A DNA stretch of 64,000 bases from Caldanaerobius polysaccharolyticus DSM 13641 (GTDB lineage: Bacteria; Bacillota; Thermoanaerobacteria; Thermoanaerobacterales; Caldanaerobiaceae), in contig NZ_KE386494.1 of the NCBI RefSeq assembly GCF_000427425.1, forward strand, positions 1,007,730 through 1,071,729, in the 5' to 3' direction. Made by a program: the position numbers and the translations under genes. Below, piece by piece: positions 43,008 to 51,791 of the stretch. Each line of letters opens with the position of its first letter. Position 1 is the stretch's first letter. Under the pieces are notes generated by a model. The model saw nothing but the letters and a program-made list of their open reading frames with translations. It was not told where the DNA came from and did not search any database.

Positions 43008-43157
43008 AGCCAATTATCCTTTCATACTTTTAGCCCCATTGTATCACCGGCTCATGGGTTTCTCAAGAGGACTTTACTAAAATATAAAATAGAACAGTCA
43101 CACCTCCAGGGAAGTTTTCATAAACTTAATATCAGAAAGCCATTGGAGGTGAAAAAA

Positions 43158-43373
43158 GTGAAAGAAAAAGAGCTCGCTCAAAAAATTGATGAACTCATCG
43201 ACTCTTTTGAGAGCGACAGCAGGGATTTAAACGACGTAGAAAACGAACTGCAAACACTGTTTAAAGACGATGACCCTGACTTTATTTTCAAACTCATATT
43301 CAAACTCTTGTTCAAAATAAAGGATGAGATCAAAGACATCGAAAAGAAATTAGACAAGATTTTCAGGATTTAA
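43158..43373 (+). CDS. Small acidic helical protein of unknown function
   Basis: The 71-residue product is rich in Asp, Glu, Lys and Phe, with likely coiled-coil helices (KELAQKIDELIDSFESDS and IKDEIKDIEKKLDKIF). GTG 43158 is positioned 6 bases after GGAGGTG; an in-frame TTG at 43143 overlaps that site. A terminator follows. I do not recognise it. Confidence 0.65.
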   Translation: MKEKELAQKIDELIDSFESDSRDLNDVENELQTLFKDDDPDFIFKLIFKLLFKIKDEIKDIEKKLDKIFRI

Positions 43374-43377
43374 GACA

Positions 43378-43405
43378 AAAAGCCCCGCTGACAGCGGGGC
43401 TTTGT
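43378..43405 (+). terminator. Terminator of the small helical protein gene
   Basis: AAAGCCCCGCT and AGCGGGGCTTT pair around a three-base loop, followed by GTTT. Confidence 0.85.
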
Positions 43406-43487
43406 TTAATATAGCGGCAAATCGCCTTCAATTTTTCTCTTATAAAACATTCATGTCATGCGAATAATAACACAGGAGGCGATTCTC

Positions 43488-43652
43488 ATGAACGGAAAAA
43501 CTACAAGCTGGGTAGTAGCTGGTATCGGCGCAGTTGTTACAGCAATAGGGTATATGACAGGTGGAACAATAGGCGCCGGTATAACTGGTTTCGGTTTAGC
43601 CCATGTAGTTCTCGGAACATTAGATATGTTTAGGCCGAGCGTTCAAAAATAA
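43488..43652 (+). CDS. Small glycine-rich membrane protein
   Basis: The 54-residue product from ATG 43488 (behind AGGAGGCG) is almost entirely hydrophobic with two short segments separated by glycines (WVVAGIGAVVTAIGYMTGGTIGAGITGFGLAHVVLGTL). It could be a small membrane peptide or holin-like protein; no family was recognised. It has its own terminator at 43668-43703. Confidence 0.65.
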   Translation: MNGKTTSWVVAGIGAVVTAIGYMTGGTIGAGITGFGLAHVVLGTLDMFRPSVQK

Positions 43653-43667
43653 TTGTCTCCATAGCAG

Positions 43668-43703
43668 AAGGCACTTCGGCTTTAACCGTGGTGCCTTTTT
43701 TAA
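43668..43703 (+). terminator. Terminator after the small membrane protein gene
   Basis: AAGGCAC, CGG and their complements CCG, GTGCCTT form an interrupted stem followed by TTTTT. Confidence 0.75.
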
Positions 43704-43781
43704 TGCCCTTTTTGCACTTATGTTTTTATCTAAACATATAATATTATCACTCTAAAAATTAATTCTTGGAGGTTGAATTAT

Positions 43782-44156
43782 ATGGATTTATCTATCGAAG
43801 AAATTAAAAAGTATTTTGATTATTATGATAAAAAAGGTGAAGGTCAAACCCATAACCATGAGTTTCTAGGTAGCACAAAGTTAGCTGCAGAAGAGGAAGA
43901 AGAAGAGCACAACCATCGCTTTGCAGGTGTTACCAGCCAAGTTATACCAAAGGGTTCTAGTCACGTCCATGCAATATTGGTAAGCACTGACTTCTATGAG
44001 GATCATCATCATGAGATAGGCGTAATAACTGGCCCTGCTATTGATGTCGGCGATGATAAACACGTACACTTTGTTGAAGGAAAAACTACTGTTGATAATA
44101 ATCACTTCCACAATTTTACCTTTGCTACCCTAATTGAGGATCCTATTTCTGATTAA
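43782..44156 (+). CDS. YmaF-like His-rich protein
   Basis: The 124-residue soluble protein carries repeated histidine motifs (THNHEF, HNHRF, SHVHAI, DHHHEIG, KHVHF, NHFHNF) set in a regular repeat with TxxxxG turns. This matches the YmaF family, whose function is unknown but which may bind metal. ATG 43782 follows TTGGAGG. A bidirectional terminator separates it from the tRNA on the other strand. Confidence 0.8.
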   Translation: MDLSIEEIKKYFDYYDKKGEGQTHNHEFLGSTKLAAEEEEEEHNHRFAGVTSQVIPKGSSHVHAILVSTDFYEDHHHEIGVITGPAIDVGDDKHVHFVEGKTTVDNNHFHNFTFATLIEDPISD

Positions 44157-44216
44157 ACACAATTAACTTCTGCAATGTATATAAAGCACCGGGTAATTTT
44201 ATGATGCCATAAACAA

Positions 44217-44244
44217 TAAAGGCACCCATCCTCGGGTGCCTTTA
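44217..44244. terminator. Bidirectional terminator between ymaF-like gene and tRNA-Arg
   Basis: AAAGGCACCC and GGGTGCCTTT pair around a six-base loop, with A/T runs outside both arms. Confidence 0.85.
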
Positions 44245-44260
44245 TTCATAGAAATTCCAG

Positions 44261-44334
44261 TGCGCCAGGAGGGATTCGAACCCCCGACCACCTGATTCGT
44301 AGTCAGATACTCTATCCAACTGAGCTACTGGCGC
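44261..44334 (-). tRNA. tRNA-Arg (ACG)
   Basis: The minus strand folds into a full cloverleaf: acceptor GCGCCAG/CTGGCGC, D-arm AGCTCAGTTGGATAGAGT, anticodon loop CTACGAA (anticodon ACG, read as ICG), and T-loop GGTTCGAATCC. The discriminator is A; CCA is not encoded. Confidence 0.97.
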
Positions 44335-44349
44335 CTCACATCCTTTTAT

Positions 44350-44378
44350 AGTATAACACAACCTATTTAAATATTCAA
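44350..44378 (-). promoter_or_regulatory. Promoter of tRNA-Arg
   Basis: TTGAAT (44378-44373) and TATACT (44355-44350) on the minus strand are 17 bases apart. It lies inside a large inverted repeat (44336-44399). Confidence 0.7.
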
Positions 44379-44400
44379 CATAGGTTTTGAGGATGTGAGC

Positions 44401-44955
44401 TTATTTTAAGTCCAACGACATGATGTCCTTTCCTGATTCTAAATCTACTATTCTAGCAACCCCGTCTTCAATAAGCCCTATCGAATTGACCTTGTCCTCT
44501 CTCTTGCTGAGTGACGTAGATCCGGGATTGATCACCACGCAACCGCCGATTTTCTTTAAAATGGGAATATGGGTATGTCCTGTTATGAAAAAATCCAATC
44601 TGTACCTGCCAATTAATTTATGCATATCCTCATCAGAAATGGTATGTCCATGTTGAACCATAAACCTCTTTCCCTGAATCATGGTAAACACATAGGGTGT
44701 TTGCATAGGTATATCGAGTACCATCTGATCTACATCTGCATCACAGTTTCCCTGAGCCACCAGAAGAGGAACACTGCAGGAATTTAACGCGCTGGAGAGC
44801 TTTTTGGGGTCATATCCAGGAGGAAGAGGGTTGCGGGGTCCATGGTACAACACATCTCCAGCGTGAAAAATCAAATCCGTATCTTTTAAAAAATTCCACG
44901 CTTTTTCCCAAGATATGTAATCTCCATGGGTATCGCTTATAACGCCGATCCTCAT
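44401..44955 (-). CDS. yfcE: YfcE/MJ0936-like metallophosphodiesterase
   Basis: The 184-residue phosphoesterase has ISDTHGDY, FHAGDVLYHG, AQGNCDADV, VQHGHT and ITGHTHIPIL metal motifs. It hydrolyses artificial phosphodiesters in characterised members; the natural substrate is unclear. The start is ATG 44955 (12 bases after AAGGAG); ATG 44967 directly abuts that site. Confidence 0.88.
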   Translation of the reverse strand: MRIGVISDTHGDYISWEKAWNFLKDTDLIFHAGDVLYHGPRNPLPPGYDPKKLSSALNSCSVPLLVAQGNCDADVDQMVLDIPMQTPYVFTMIQGKRFMVQHGHTISDEDMHKLIGRYRLDFFITGHTHIPILKKIGGCVVINPGSTSLSKREDKVNSIGLIEDGVARIVDLESGKDIMSLDLK

Positions 44956-45026
44956 GTCAACACTCATCTCCTTTTTAAAAGATCGCTTATGCCTTTTATA
45001 ATTTTATCATTTGGGCAAAAAAAATT

Positions 45027-45065
45027 AAAGATAAGGCGGCATCATAACGCCGCCTTATCTTTTTA
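45027..45065 (-). terminator. Terminator of the sugar-utilisation operon
   Basis: AAAGATAAGGCGGC and GCCGCCTTATCTTT pair around an eight-base loop with T-run, just after the GH130 gene. Confidence 0.85.
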
Positions 45066-45073
45066 ACGCAGCT

Positions 45074-46057
45074 TTAACTATTGGACTTTATAAAGTCTAT
45101 CACTTCGTCCACCTTGGCAAAGGCAAGACATGTAACCGTATCCGCAGCTCCGTAGTAGATCGCTATCCTTCCCGTGGGCGCATCGTACAACGCCGCTGTG
45201 GGAAATACCACATTGGGCACATCCCCTACGCACTCGTACAGCTTTTGCGGTGACAGCAGGTAATCCGATGCCCTGTATATCACCTTCCACGGCTCATCTA
45301 AGTCCAGTAAAGCGGCTCCAAAGCTGTACACAAACCCGTTGCACGATGTCAAAACCCCATGGTAGAACAGCAACCAGCCTTCCGTCGTCTCTATAGGCAC
45401 AGGACCTGCTCCTATCTTGGTGCTCTCCCACGGCTTGTTGGGCGACATCACGTGCCTGTGGTGCCCCCAGTGCACCATATCCGGGCTCTCGCTGTAGAAT
45501 ATATCGCCAAAAGGCGTATGCCCGTTGTCGCTAGGCCGGCTCAACATCGCGTACTTGCCCTTTATCTTACGCGGAAACAGCACACCATTCCTGTTAAAGG
45601 GCAAAAAGGCGTTTTCCATCTGGTAGAATTCTTTAAAATCGTAGGTATACGCAACGCCTATAGTGGGATAGCCATGGTATCCGTTGCACCACGTGATGTA
45701 ATACCTGTCCTCTATCTTGCAAACCCTGGGATCGTAGGCGTAAACAAACCTGCTTACCTCTTCATCGTCGCATATAAATTTTATACGTTCATGGTCTATC
45801 TCCCAGTTAAGGCCGTCCTTGCTCCTTCCGCTGTGTATCTCCATCTGGCGGCTTTTTGTGTCGCATCTGAACACACCTGCGAATTCTCCATTAAAGGGTA
45901 CCACAGCGCTGTTAAAAATGCTGTTGGATGAAGGTATAAGGTCTCTGGGTATCACCGGGTTTTGCTGGTAGCGCCACACTACGTCATTACACCCTGCTGG
46001 CCTATCCTGCCACGGTATATTGGGTAATGCCTCCCCGACTATTAACTGTTTGCTCAT
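45074..46057 (-). CDS. GH130 family glycoside phosphorylase
   Basis: The 327-residue five-bladed beta-propeller enzyme shows GH130 blocks [58 protein letters not shown], and [24 protein letters not shown]130 enzymes phosphorolyse beta-mannosidic bonds (mannosyl-glucose, mannobiose, manno-oligosaccharides). Length and context (sugar ABC transporter, GH5, LacI regulator) suggest intracellular breakdown of imported beta-mannosides; no signal peptide. ATG 46057 follows AAGGAG at 10 bases. Confidence 0.9.
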   Translation of the reverse strand: MSKQLIVGEALPNIPWQDRPAGCNDVVWRYQQNPVIPRDLIPSSNSIFNSAVVPFNGEFAGVFRCDTKSRQMEIHSGRSKDGLNWEIDHERIKFICDDEEVSRFVYAYDPRVCKIEDRYYITWCNGYHGYPTIGVAYTYDFKEFYQMENAFLPFNRNGVLFPRKIKGKYAMLSRPSDNGHTPFGDIFYSESPDMVHWGHHRHVMSPNKPWESTKIGAGPVPIETTEGWLLFYHGVLTSCNGFVYSFGAALLDLDEPWKVIYRASDYLLSPQKLYECVGDVPNVVFPTAALYDAPTGRIAIYYGAADTVTCLAFAKVDEVIDFIKSNS

Positions 46058-46090
46058 ACATCGTCGCTCCTTCCTACAAAAATTGTTTCA

Positions 46091-46936
46091 TCATGCCTTT
46101 ATACTGCCGGTTAGCGTCAACCCCTCCAGCAACGCTTTTTGCGTTATAAAGAATAAGACAATCATGGGAATCGTCATAATCAAAGACACTGCCATTAACT
46201 GATTCCATATAGCTCCATGAGCTGTCTGGAACTGCTGTAGCCCAAGGCTCATCGTATACTTTGATTCATCCGATAGGTAAATTAACGGACCCAGGAAATC
46301 CTGCCATGCTGCTATCATCTGAAATATGGCAACAGTCCACAGCGCAGGTTTTGTTATGGGAACTATTATTCTCCAAAGTATTCCCCACTCTGATGCCCCA
46401 TCTATCCTAGCCGCTTCTGACATCTCCTTGGGTATAGACATCATAAACTGCCTTATAAGGAAGATGTAGAAGGGTACGCCGAAAAATGATGGCACTATTA
46501 ACGGCAACAGTGTGTTAACAAATCCCAGGTTCTTGAAAATTATAAACAGGGGTATCATCGTAACCTGATACGGCAGCATCATGGTCATCAGCACTATAAA
46601 GAATACCGTATCTCTGCCTTTCCATCTAAGCCTTGAAAAACCATAGGCAATTACCGTACTGGACAGTACCGTTCCCAACATCGAAAATACCGCGTATATT
46701 AGTGTATTGCTCAAATACGTCCAAAAGGGTATGGCGTTTATAGCGTCAGTAAAGTTTTGCCACATAAAAGTTTGAGGTATAAATTGGGGGGGTATTGTGA
46801 ATATCTTATCTATCGGTTTTAACGCCGTAGAAACCATCCATAAAAAGGGCAGTAAAAAGAGTACGCTCACCACGATTAATAAAGCGTATACTATTATTCT
46901 CCCTATCAAGTCCATTGTGCTCTTTTTCACTATCAC
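46091..46936 (-). CDS. Sugar ABC permease (MalG type)
   Basis: The 281-residue protein has six membrane helices and the EAA loop EMSEAARIDGASEWGILWRIIVP. It forms the import channel with the partner permease encoded upstream. Start is GTG 46936, with GTG 46930 as an option. No ATPase gene is nearby, as is common for clusters that share an MsmK/UgpC-type ATPase. Confidence 0.93.
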   Translation of the reverse strand: MIVKKSTMDLIGRIIVYALLIVVSVLFLLPFLWMVSTALKPIDKIFTIPPQFIPQTFMWQNFTDAINAIPFWTYLSNTLIYAVFSMLGTVLSSTVIAYGFSRLRWKGRDTVFFIVLMTMMLPYQVTMIPLFIIFKNLGFVNTLLPLIVPSFFGVPFYIFLIRQFMMSIPKEMSEAARIDGASEWGILWRIIVPITKPALWTVAIFQMIAAWQDFLGPLIYLSDESKYTMSLGLQQFQTAHGAIWNQLMAVSLIMTIPMIVLFFITQKALLEGLTLTGSIKA

Positions 46937-46944
46937 TTCACCCC

Positions 46945-47823
46945 CTATTCTCCGCTGTAGTACACGTATTTCGCAGATGTCTTAAACAAAAGGTAGACAC
47001 ATGCTGCTATTATCACCAGCAGAATCCACGCCATAGCAGAGGCGTATCCCATGTGGTAGTTCATGAAGCTTTCTCTGAAAAGATACAGCGAATAAAACAA
47101 CGTAGAATTCACAGGTCCTCCACTGGTCATTATATAAGCCTGAGTAAAATACTGCAGCGAATTTATTACGCCCAATATTACGTTGTACAGTATAACGGGG
47201 CTCATCATCGGCAACGTCACGTGGAAAAATTTCTGGAATATATTTGCGCCGTCTATATCAGCAGACTCGTACAATTCCGTAGGAACATTTCTCAAACCAG
47301 ACAGGTAAATGACCACTGCCTGCCCCATTCCCCACTGGGCCATTATTATAAGCGACATTTTTGACCATGCAGGATCTGCTAGCCATCCTGGCCCTTTTAT
47401 CCCTATAGATGCCAGAAGTGAATTTATAAGTCCAAATTGGGGATCCAGTATCCACATCCACAATATGGCAGATGCCACTGTCGGCACCATATACGGCATA
47501 TATATTATCGTCCTGAAGAAAGACAATCCCCTTATCTTCTGATTAAGCAGCAATGCCACCGCTATGCCCAGAACAACCCCCAAAGGCACCGCAATAACCG
47601 TATAGTAAAGGGTATTGTATAAAGAGAGGTAAAACAGCTTATCGTGAAACAAATTTACATAGTTTTTTAAACCTATAAATACAGGGGTACCTATACCGCC
47701 GAACCTGGTAAAGCTGTAGTAGAAGGACGATATAAAGGGGTACAATGTGAATACCAAAAAACCTATTATCCACGGCGAAATAAAAAGTACACCTTTAATA
47801 GCTTCCTCTCTCTCCAGGCTCAT
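46945..47823 (-). CDS. Sugar ABC permease (MalF type)
   Basis: This 292-residue membrane protein of six helices has the EAA loop ELYESADIDGANIFQKFFHVTLP. ATG 47823 sits 6 bases after AGAGGT; the frame remains open to ATG 47841 and GTG 47850, whose site AAAGGTGG is less well placed. It is nine bases upstream of the MalG-type gene. Confidence 0.92.
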   Translation of the reverse strand: MSLEREEAIKGVLFISPWIIGFLVFTLYPFISSFYYSFTRFGGIGTPVFIGLKNYVNLFHDKLFYLSLYNTLYYTVIAVPLGVVLGIAVALLLNQKIRGLSFFRTIIYMPYMVPTVASAILWMWILDPQFGLINSLLASIGIKGPGWLADPAWSKMSLIIMAQWGMGQAVVIYLSGLRNVPTELYESADIDGANIFQKFFHVTLPMMSPVILYNVILGVINSLQYFTQAYIMTSGGPVNSTLFYSLYLFRESFMNYHMGYASAMAWILLVIIAACVYLLFKTSAKYVYYSGE

Positions 47824-47868
47824 TTTTTTACCTCTTTTCATCGCGCCCACACCACCTTTCTTTGTATC

Positions 47869-47905
47869 AAATCAAATTGGGAGATGTTATCTCCCAATTT
47901 GATTT
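47869..47905 (-). promoter_or_regulatory. Long intra-operon hairpin
   Basis: A perfect 17-bp stem (AAATCAAATTGGGAGAT and complement) with a three-base loop lies between the binding-protein and permease genes. No T-run follows, so it is likely an mRNA stabiliser or processing barrier that sets a higher level of the binding protein. Confidence 0.7.
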
Positions 47906-47910
47906 ACCAA

Positions 47911-49254
47911 TCACTGTGATAAGCTCTTCTCAGCCTCCGCCTGGGCGTTTTTCAGCGCCTGTTCTGGCGTAGACTTCTTGTACTGAGCTGCCTGGAATGC
48001 ATTGTTTGCAGCTGTCTCTGTAGAAAGCATTCCTTTAGCCGCAGGTGTATAGTAAATTGATCCTTTTTGTGCAACGTTTAATACCTCTTTGAAATAAGGA
48101 TCATTATTCAGCTTTTGCATCTTGGCAGCCTCAACTATAGGAGCGATATTATACACCTTGTCTGCCGTATTAGCTATCCTCTGAGGATCCATCGTCCACT
48201 TTATAAAGTCCATAGCTTCTTGCGGGTGTTTGGATCCCTTTGGTATCATCCAGGTATTCCCGTCCATCAGCGAGGGCATAGGCTTGCCACCTGGCGCCTG
48301 AGGTATAGGCCCAACGCCAAAGTTAAGCTTTGGATTGTACTGTTTATTGGCATTTATCTGCCATTCTCCGCTAATCATCATAGCCACCTTACCCAAAATA
48401 AACGGGTCATTGGCCTGCGATGAGTTTTGGCTCATGCCAGCTATAAACTTGTTTATATTCATAGCGCCGTACTTATCGCTGTAACTGACTTCCCATTTCA
48501 AAAGATTCAAAAGCTGAGGATTTTTATCTGGTGAAAGAATCGGATTGCCATTGGAATCAACAAGGCTTGTACCAAAAACCCCTGCCATAACGTGCGGTAC
48601 ACCTTGTCCTATCCACGGTATAAATCCCATCTGCTCAATCGCGCCGTTTTTAGTCTTGGTCAGTTTTGCCGCCATCTGGTCCAACTCAGCTATAGTCTTG
48701 GGAGGCGTATTAGGATCTAGTCCTGCTTGTTTGAAAAGATCTTTGTTCCAGAAAAGCACCCTGACGTTTACCATCTCAGGAAGGCCATATATTTTACCAT
48801 TGTACTTCATGGCATTATAAGCAGCTTCAAAGAACTTCGACGTGTCAACATCCTTAAGGTAATCGTCAAGAGGTATTATAGCGCCCTGGTCTGCAAGACC
48901 CGGCAACGCATCCTGTCCCCAGTAAAGCACTAAATCCGGGGGATTGCCTGCTGCTACAGCTGACAGGAATTTACCCTGCCCACCTCCCTGAGTAGCCGCA
49001 ATTCCAGCACCGCTTACCATCTGGGCCTTTATCTGTACGTTGGGATGGGTTTTAGAATATTCCTTAGCCAAGCTCACAACCGCATCCCCATCAGGTCCAG
49101 CCCATGGATACCACAGGGTTAATACGACTTGCTTTTTATTCCCATTTGTGCTACTATTTTTGGTAGAAGAACCGCTGCAACCAGCAAACGCTAACACCGC
49201 GATAACCAACAACATAGCGATTATCGCTTTCCCTTTGAGGAAAATCTTTGACAT
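47911..49254 (-). CDS. Sugar-binding lipoprotein of an ABC transporter
   Basis: The 447-residue protein has a lipobox signal peptide (LAFAGC, Cys near 26), a Ser/Asn-rich linker and a type I solute-binding fold (VVLTLWYPWAGPDGDAVVSLAKEYSKTHPNVQIKAQMV, GKIYGLPEMVNVRVLFWNKDLFKQAGLD). It captures oligosaccharides outside the membrane for the two permeases downstream. It starts with ATG after AAGGAG. The ligand cannot be read directly; GH5/GH130 neighbours point to beta-mannan or beta-glucan oligosaccharides. Confidence 0.94.
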   Translation of the reverse strand: MSKIFLKGKAIIAMLLVIAVLAFAGCSGSSTKNSSTNGNKKQVVLTLWYPWAGPDGDAVVSLAKEYSKTHPNVQIKAQMVSGAGIAATQGGGQGKFLSAVAAGNPPDLVLYWGQDALPGLADQGAIIPLDDYLKDVDTSKFFEAAYNAMKYNGKIYGLPEMVNVRVLFWNKDLFKQAGLDPNTPPKTIAELDQMAAKLTKTKNGAIEQMGFIPWIGQGVPHVMAGVFGTSLVDSNGNPILSPDKNPQLLNLLKWEVSYSDKYGAMNINKFIAGMSQNSSQANDPFILGKVAMMISGEWQINANKQYNPKLNFGVGPIPQAPGGKPMPSLMDGNTWMIPKGSKHPQEAMDFIKWTMDPQRIANTADKVYNIAPIVEAAKMQKLNNDPYFKEVLNVAQKGSIYYTPAAKGMLSTETAANNAFQAAQYKKSTPEQALKNAQAEAEKSLSQ

Positions 49255-49408
49255 TATTTTTCACTCCTTCCAACATAATAGACTTAAACCTCAACAAATG
49301 TCTATTTATTTGCTGTTCCTGTGCAAATACATATCACAACGGGCCTGTAAGATATGTATTTGCCTCTTTTTTTATGCCAATCACCTCCTCTTCAGATAAT
49401 GCAAAGGG

Positions 49409-50425
49409 TTAAAAAACCCCTTTTGTCGAATCCCTTACAATCAAGCTGGTGTTCAGTTCTATAAACTCATAGGGCTTGTCCTCATTGGAAATCCTAAAAA
49501 GCAGCTGGCTTACAGCCCTCTCTCCCATTGCCTGTTTAGGTACGTTCAAAGTAGTCAACCTGGGATGGGAAATCCTCGCTATCTCTATGTCGTCAAAACC
49601 TATAACCGACACCTTATCAGGTACACTTATCCCTAAATCCATAAGGTTTTTTATAAAAGCGAGGGCTATCTTGTCATTGGAACATATCCACGCACTGGGA
49701 AATTTTTCACTGTATTTGATCTTTCTCTTAAAATAATCCATATCTTCGATAAAATCCGTCCTCTTCAAACTGATATCTAGCCATATATAGTCTTCATCTA
49801 CTTCAATATTAAATTTTTTCGCGTAATAAATAAAGGATTCATATCTCTCTCTAAAACTGTAGGCCCATTCATTGTTGCCGATAAAACCTATTTTCCTGTG
49901 TCCACTTTTATAAAGGTATTTTAAAGCTTCGTATATGCCTTTTTTGTTAGCCGAATTGATGTAATCACATTGGATCTCTTCGCTGTAATGGTCAATTACC
50001 ACAATGGGGATACCCAATGCCTTAATTTTCTTTATAAATCCGTCGTTTAAAGTCCCCACGATTATAATACCGTTTGTCGTCTCTTTATTTATAGCATAAG
50101 GTATATTAAGGTTTTCCTCATCCTCTGCATCCACAGCGGTTACGCTCAGCTTTATATTTCTATTCCTTGCGGAATTCTCTATGCCGTACAATATACTTGA
50201 CCAGAAAGTGGGCTCGCCAAAGAAGCTTTCGCGGCACAGCACAGTGATATTCTCAACCTCTTTATCCAGATCTCTGACTCTCCTGTATCCCATCTTGAGA
50301 GCAGTCTCACGTATCTTCTCCCTCATCTCAGCGCTAACACCGCCCGCGCCTCGCAGTGCCTTTGATACCGTATTCTTTGAAACGCCAACTACGGCCGCGA
50401 TATCCTCCAATCTCACTCTGCCCAC
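49409..50425 (-). CDS. LacI-family transcriptional regulator
   Basis: The 338-residue protein has an N-terminal LacI helix-turn-helix (RLEDIAAVVGVSKNTVSKALRG) with hinge helix and a periplasmic-binding-protein-like sensor domain (GIIIVGTLNDGFIKKI, DYINSANKKGIYEALKYL, KVSVIGFDDIEIARISHPRLTTL). It probably controls the neighbouring ABC/GH operon and itself, with an oligosaccharide as inducer. It starts at GTG. A palindrome over its -10 region (50485-50500) is a candidate operator. Confidence 0.93.
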   Translation of the reverse strand: MGRVRLEDIAAVVGVSKNTVSKALRGAGGVSAEMREKIRETALKMGYRRVRDLDKEVENITVLCRESFFGEPTFWSSILYGIENSARNRNIKLSVTAVDAEDEENLNIPYAINKETTNGIIIVGTLNDGFIKKIKALGIPIVVIDHYSEEIQCDYINSANKKGIYEALKYLYKSGHRKIGFIGNNEWAYSFRERYESFIYYAKKFNIEVDEDYIWLDISLKRTDFIEDMDYFKRKIKYSEKFPSAWICSNDKIALAFIKNLMDLGISVPDKVSVIGFDDIEIARISHPRLTTLNVPKQAMGERAVSQLLFRISNEDKPYEFIELNTSLIVRDSTKGVF

Positions 50426-50484
50426 TTTTAAAACCTGCCTTTTTGATGATTTAACCTTTACAAATAAACGCTTTTCACTTACAC

Positions 50485-50517
50485 TTACATTATAGTGTAA
50501 CTTAAATATAAAGTCAA
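50485..50517 (-). promoter_or_regulatory. LacI-gene promoter with overlapping palindrome
   Basis: TTGACT (50517-50512) and TATAAT (50494-50489) on the minus strand are 17 bases apart. The palindrome TTACACTATAATGTAA (50485-50500) covers the -10 box and is a candidate autoregulatory operator. Confidence 0.6.
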
Positions 50518-50668
50518 TAGTTTTCCATACTATATTTGAAAATATACCGTTTCAATATGTATATTTTGTATAATTTCATCTATTATCCGCTTATTTTCGC
50601 CCTATTTTTAGATTACGGCACTTTAAAATAAAACCTTTTCTATAGGTTACGAATACCTTACTTGTAAC

Positions 50669-51661
50669 TCATACTCTATTCTCCACAAGCAAATCCAGCA
50701 ATTCTCTATCTACTTTGAAACCGCGATAATATTCATATTTGGCACCTGGACGGCCATGCTCTACAATCCCAAAAGGCCCTTTAAAATTCCACAGGGAATA
50801 TCCCCATTCAAACTCCTTATACAGGCTCAACACATCTTCAAACCACCTAATAGCCACATCGTTAGAGGTCTTATTAAAGCATCCAAATTCCCCTATGTGC
50901 ACATTAACTCCTTTTTGCTGCAAATCACGCCATGGTTTATAGTACTCTCGTAACGTATCCTTGTTCCATACTTTACCTTCCCACAATAAATCAGGATAAT
51001 CGGGTTGGGGTAAACCTTTGTGGCCATCCCACCAGCTAGCCTGATAATGAGTCAAAGCCATAGGTTGATAACCTCTGCCGCTGTGCACAACACCTAAATG
51101 GGCCAGCTCTGGCATGGCGATATTTCCACCTCCCAAACCGTCTATCACTATTTCGCGGTCAGGATCTATTTTGCGTATGGCTTCTACCGTACGAATTATA
51201 AGAGAAGCATGGTTTTCTCTTGTCAAGCCGTATTGGCCGATATTAGGAGGTTCATTTACGAGATCAAAGCTCAAAAACTTGCTAGGAACTCCTTTGTACC
51301 GCTTTGCAAAAAGCTCCCACTGGTATACAAAGCCGTCTTGCGCTCTTTTATCCAGCCACAAGTTGTCGCGCTCTATATCGTTGCGGTTTATGCAATAACC
51401 AGGAGCCCTGTGCAAATTCAAACACATGTGAATGTTCCTAGCGCTGCATTCCATAAGGTATAAATCGATATGCTCAAAAACTTTTTCATCAGGGTTAAAG
51501 TAATCAAAATTTCTCGTCCAAAATCTATAATCAACGGGTATTCTGACAAAGTTAAATCCCGTCTCCACTAAAAAATCCAACGCTTTTTTATCAGGAGGCT
51601 GGGGTTCTCTTCCCTCCTCCCATACATACATCCATTGGAAGTTAAAGCCATATTTTTTCAT
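50669..51661 (-). CDS. GH5 family glycoside hydrolase, intracellular
   Basis: The 330-residue TIM-barrel glycosidase has the GH5 acid/base Glu137 in SFDLVNEPPN, the nucleophile Glu258 in HIGEFGCF, and FNFVRIPVDYRFW near the N-terminus. The absence of a signal peptide and its place beside a sugar importer suggest hydrolysis of imported beta-glucan or mannan oligosaccharides. ATG 51661 follows GGGGATG. Confidence 0.9.
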   Translation of the reverse strand: MKKYGFNFQWMYVWEEGREPQPPDKKALDFLVETGFNFVRIPVDYRFWTRNFDYFNPDEKVFEHIDLYLMECSARNIHMCLNLHRAPGYCINRNDIERDNLWLDKRAQDGFVYQWELFAKRYKGVPSKFLSFDLVNEPPNIGQYGLTRENHASLIIRTVEAIRKIDPDREIVIDGLGGGNIAMPELAHLGVVHSGRGYQPMALTHYQASWWDGHKGLPQPDYPDLLWEGKVWNKDTLREYYKPWRDLQQKGVNVHIGEFGCFNKTSNDVAIRWFEDVLSLYKEFEWGYSLWNFKGPFGIVEHGRPGAKYEYYRGFKVDRELLDLLVENRV

Positions 51662-51791
51662 ACTTCATCCCCATTTCTATAATTTTTAATGTATTAATGT
51701 ATATATTTCATTTTATCACATATATTTCCTGCGTCAACATGAGCCTTTTATGATAAAATAAAAAAAAACAATTGGGAAAGGCGGTCATTAT

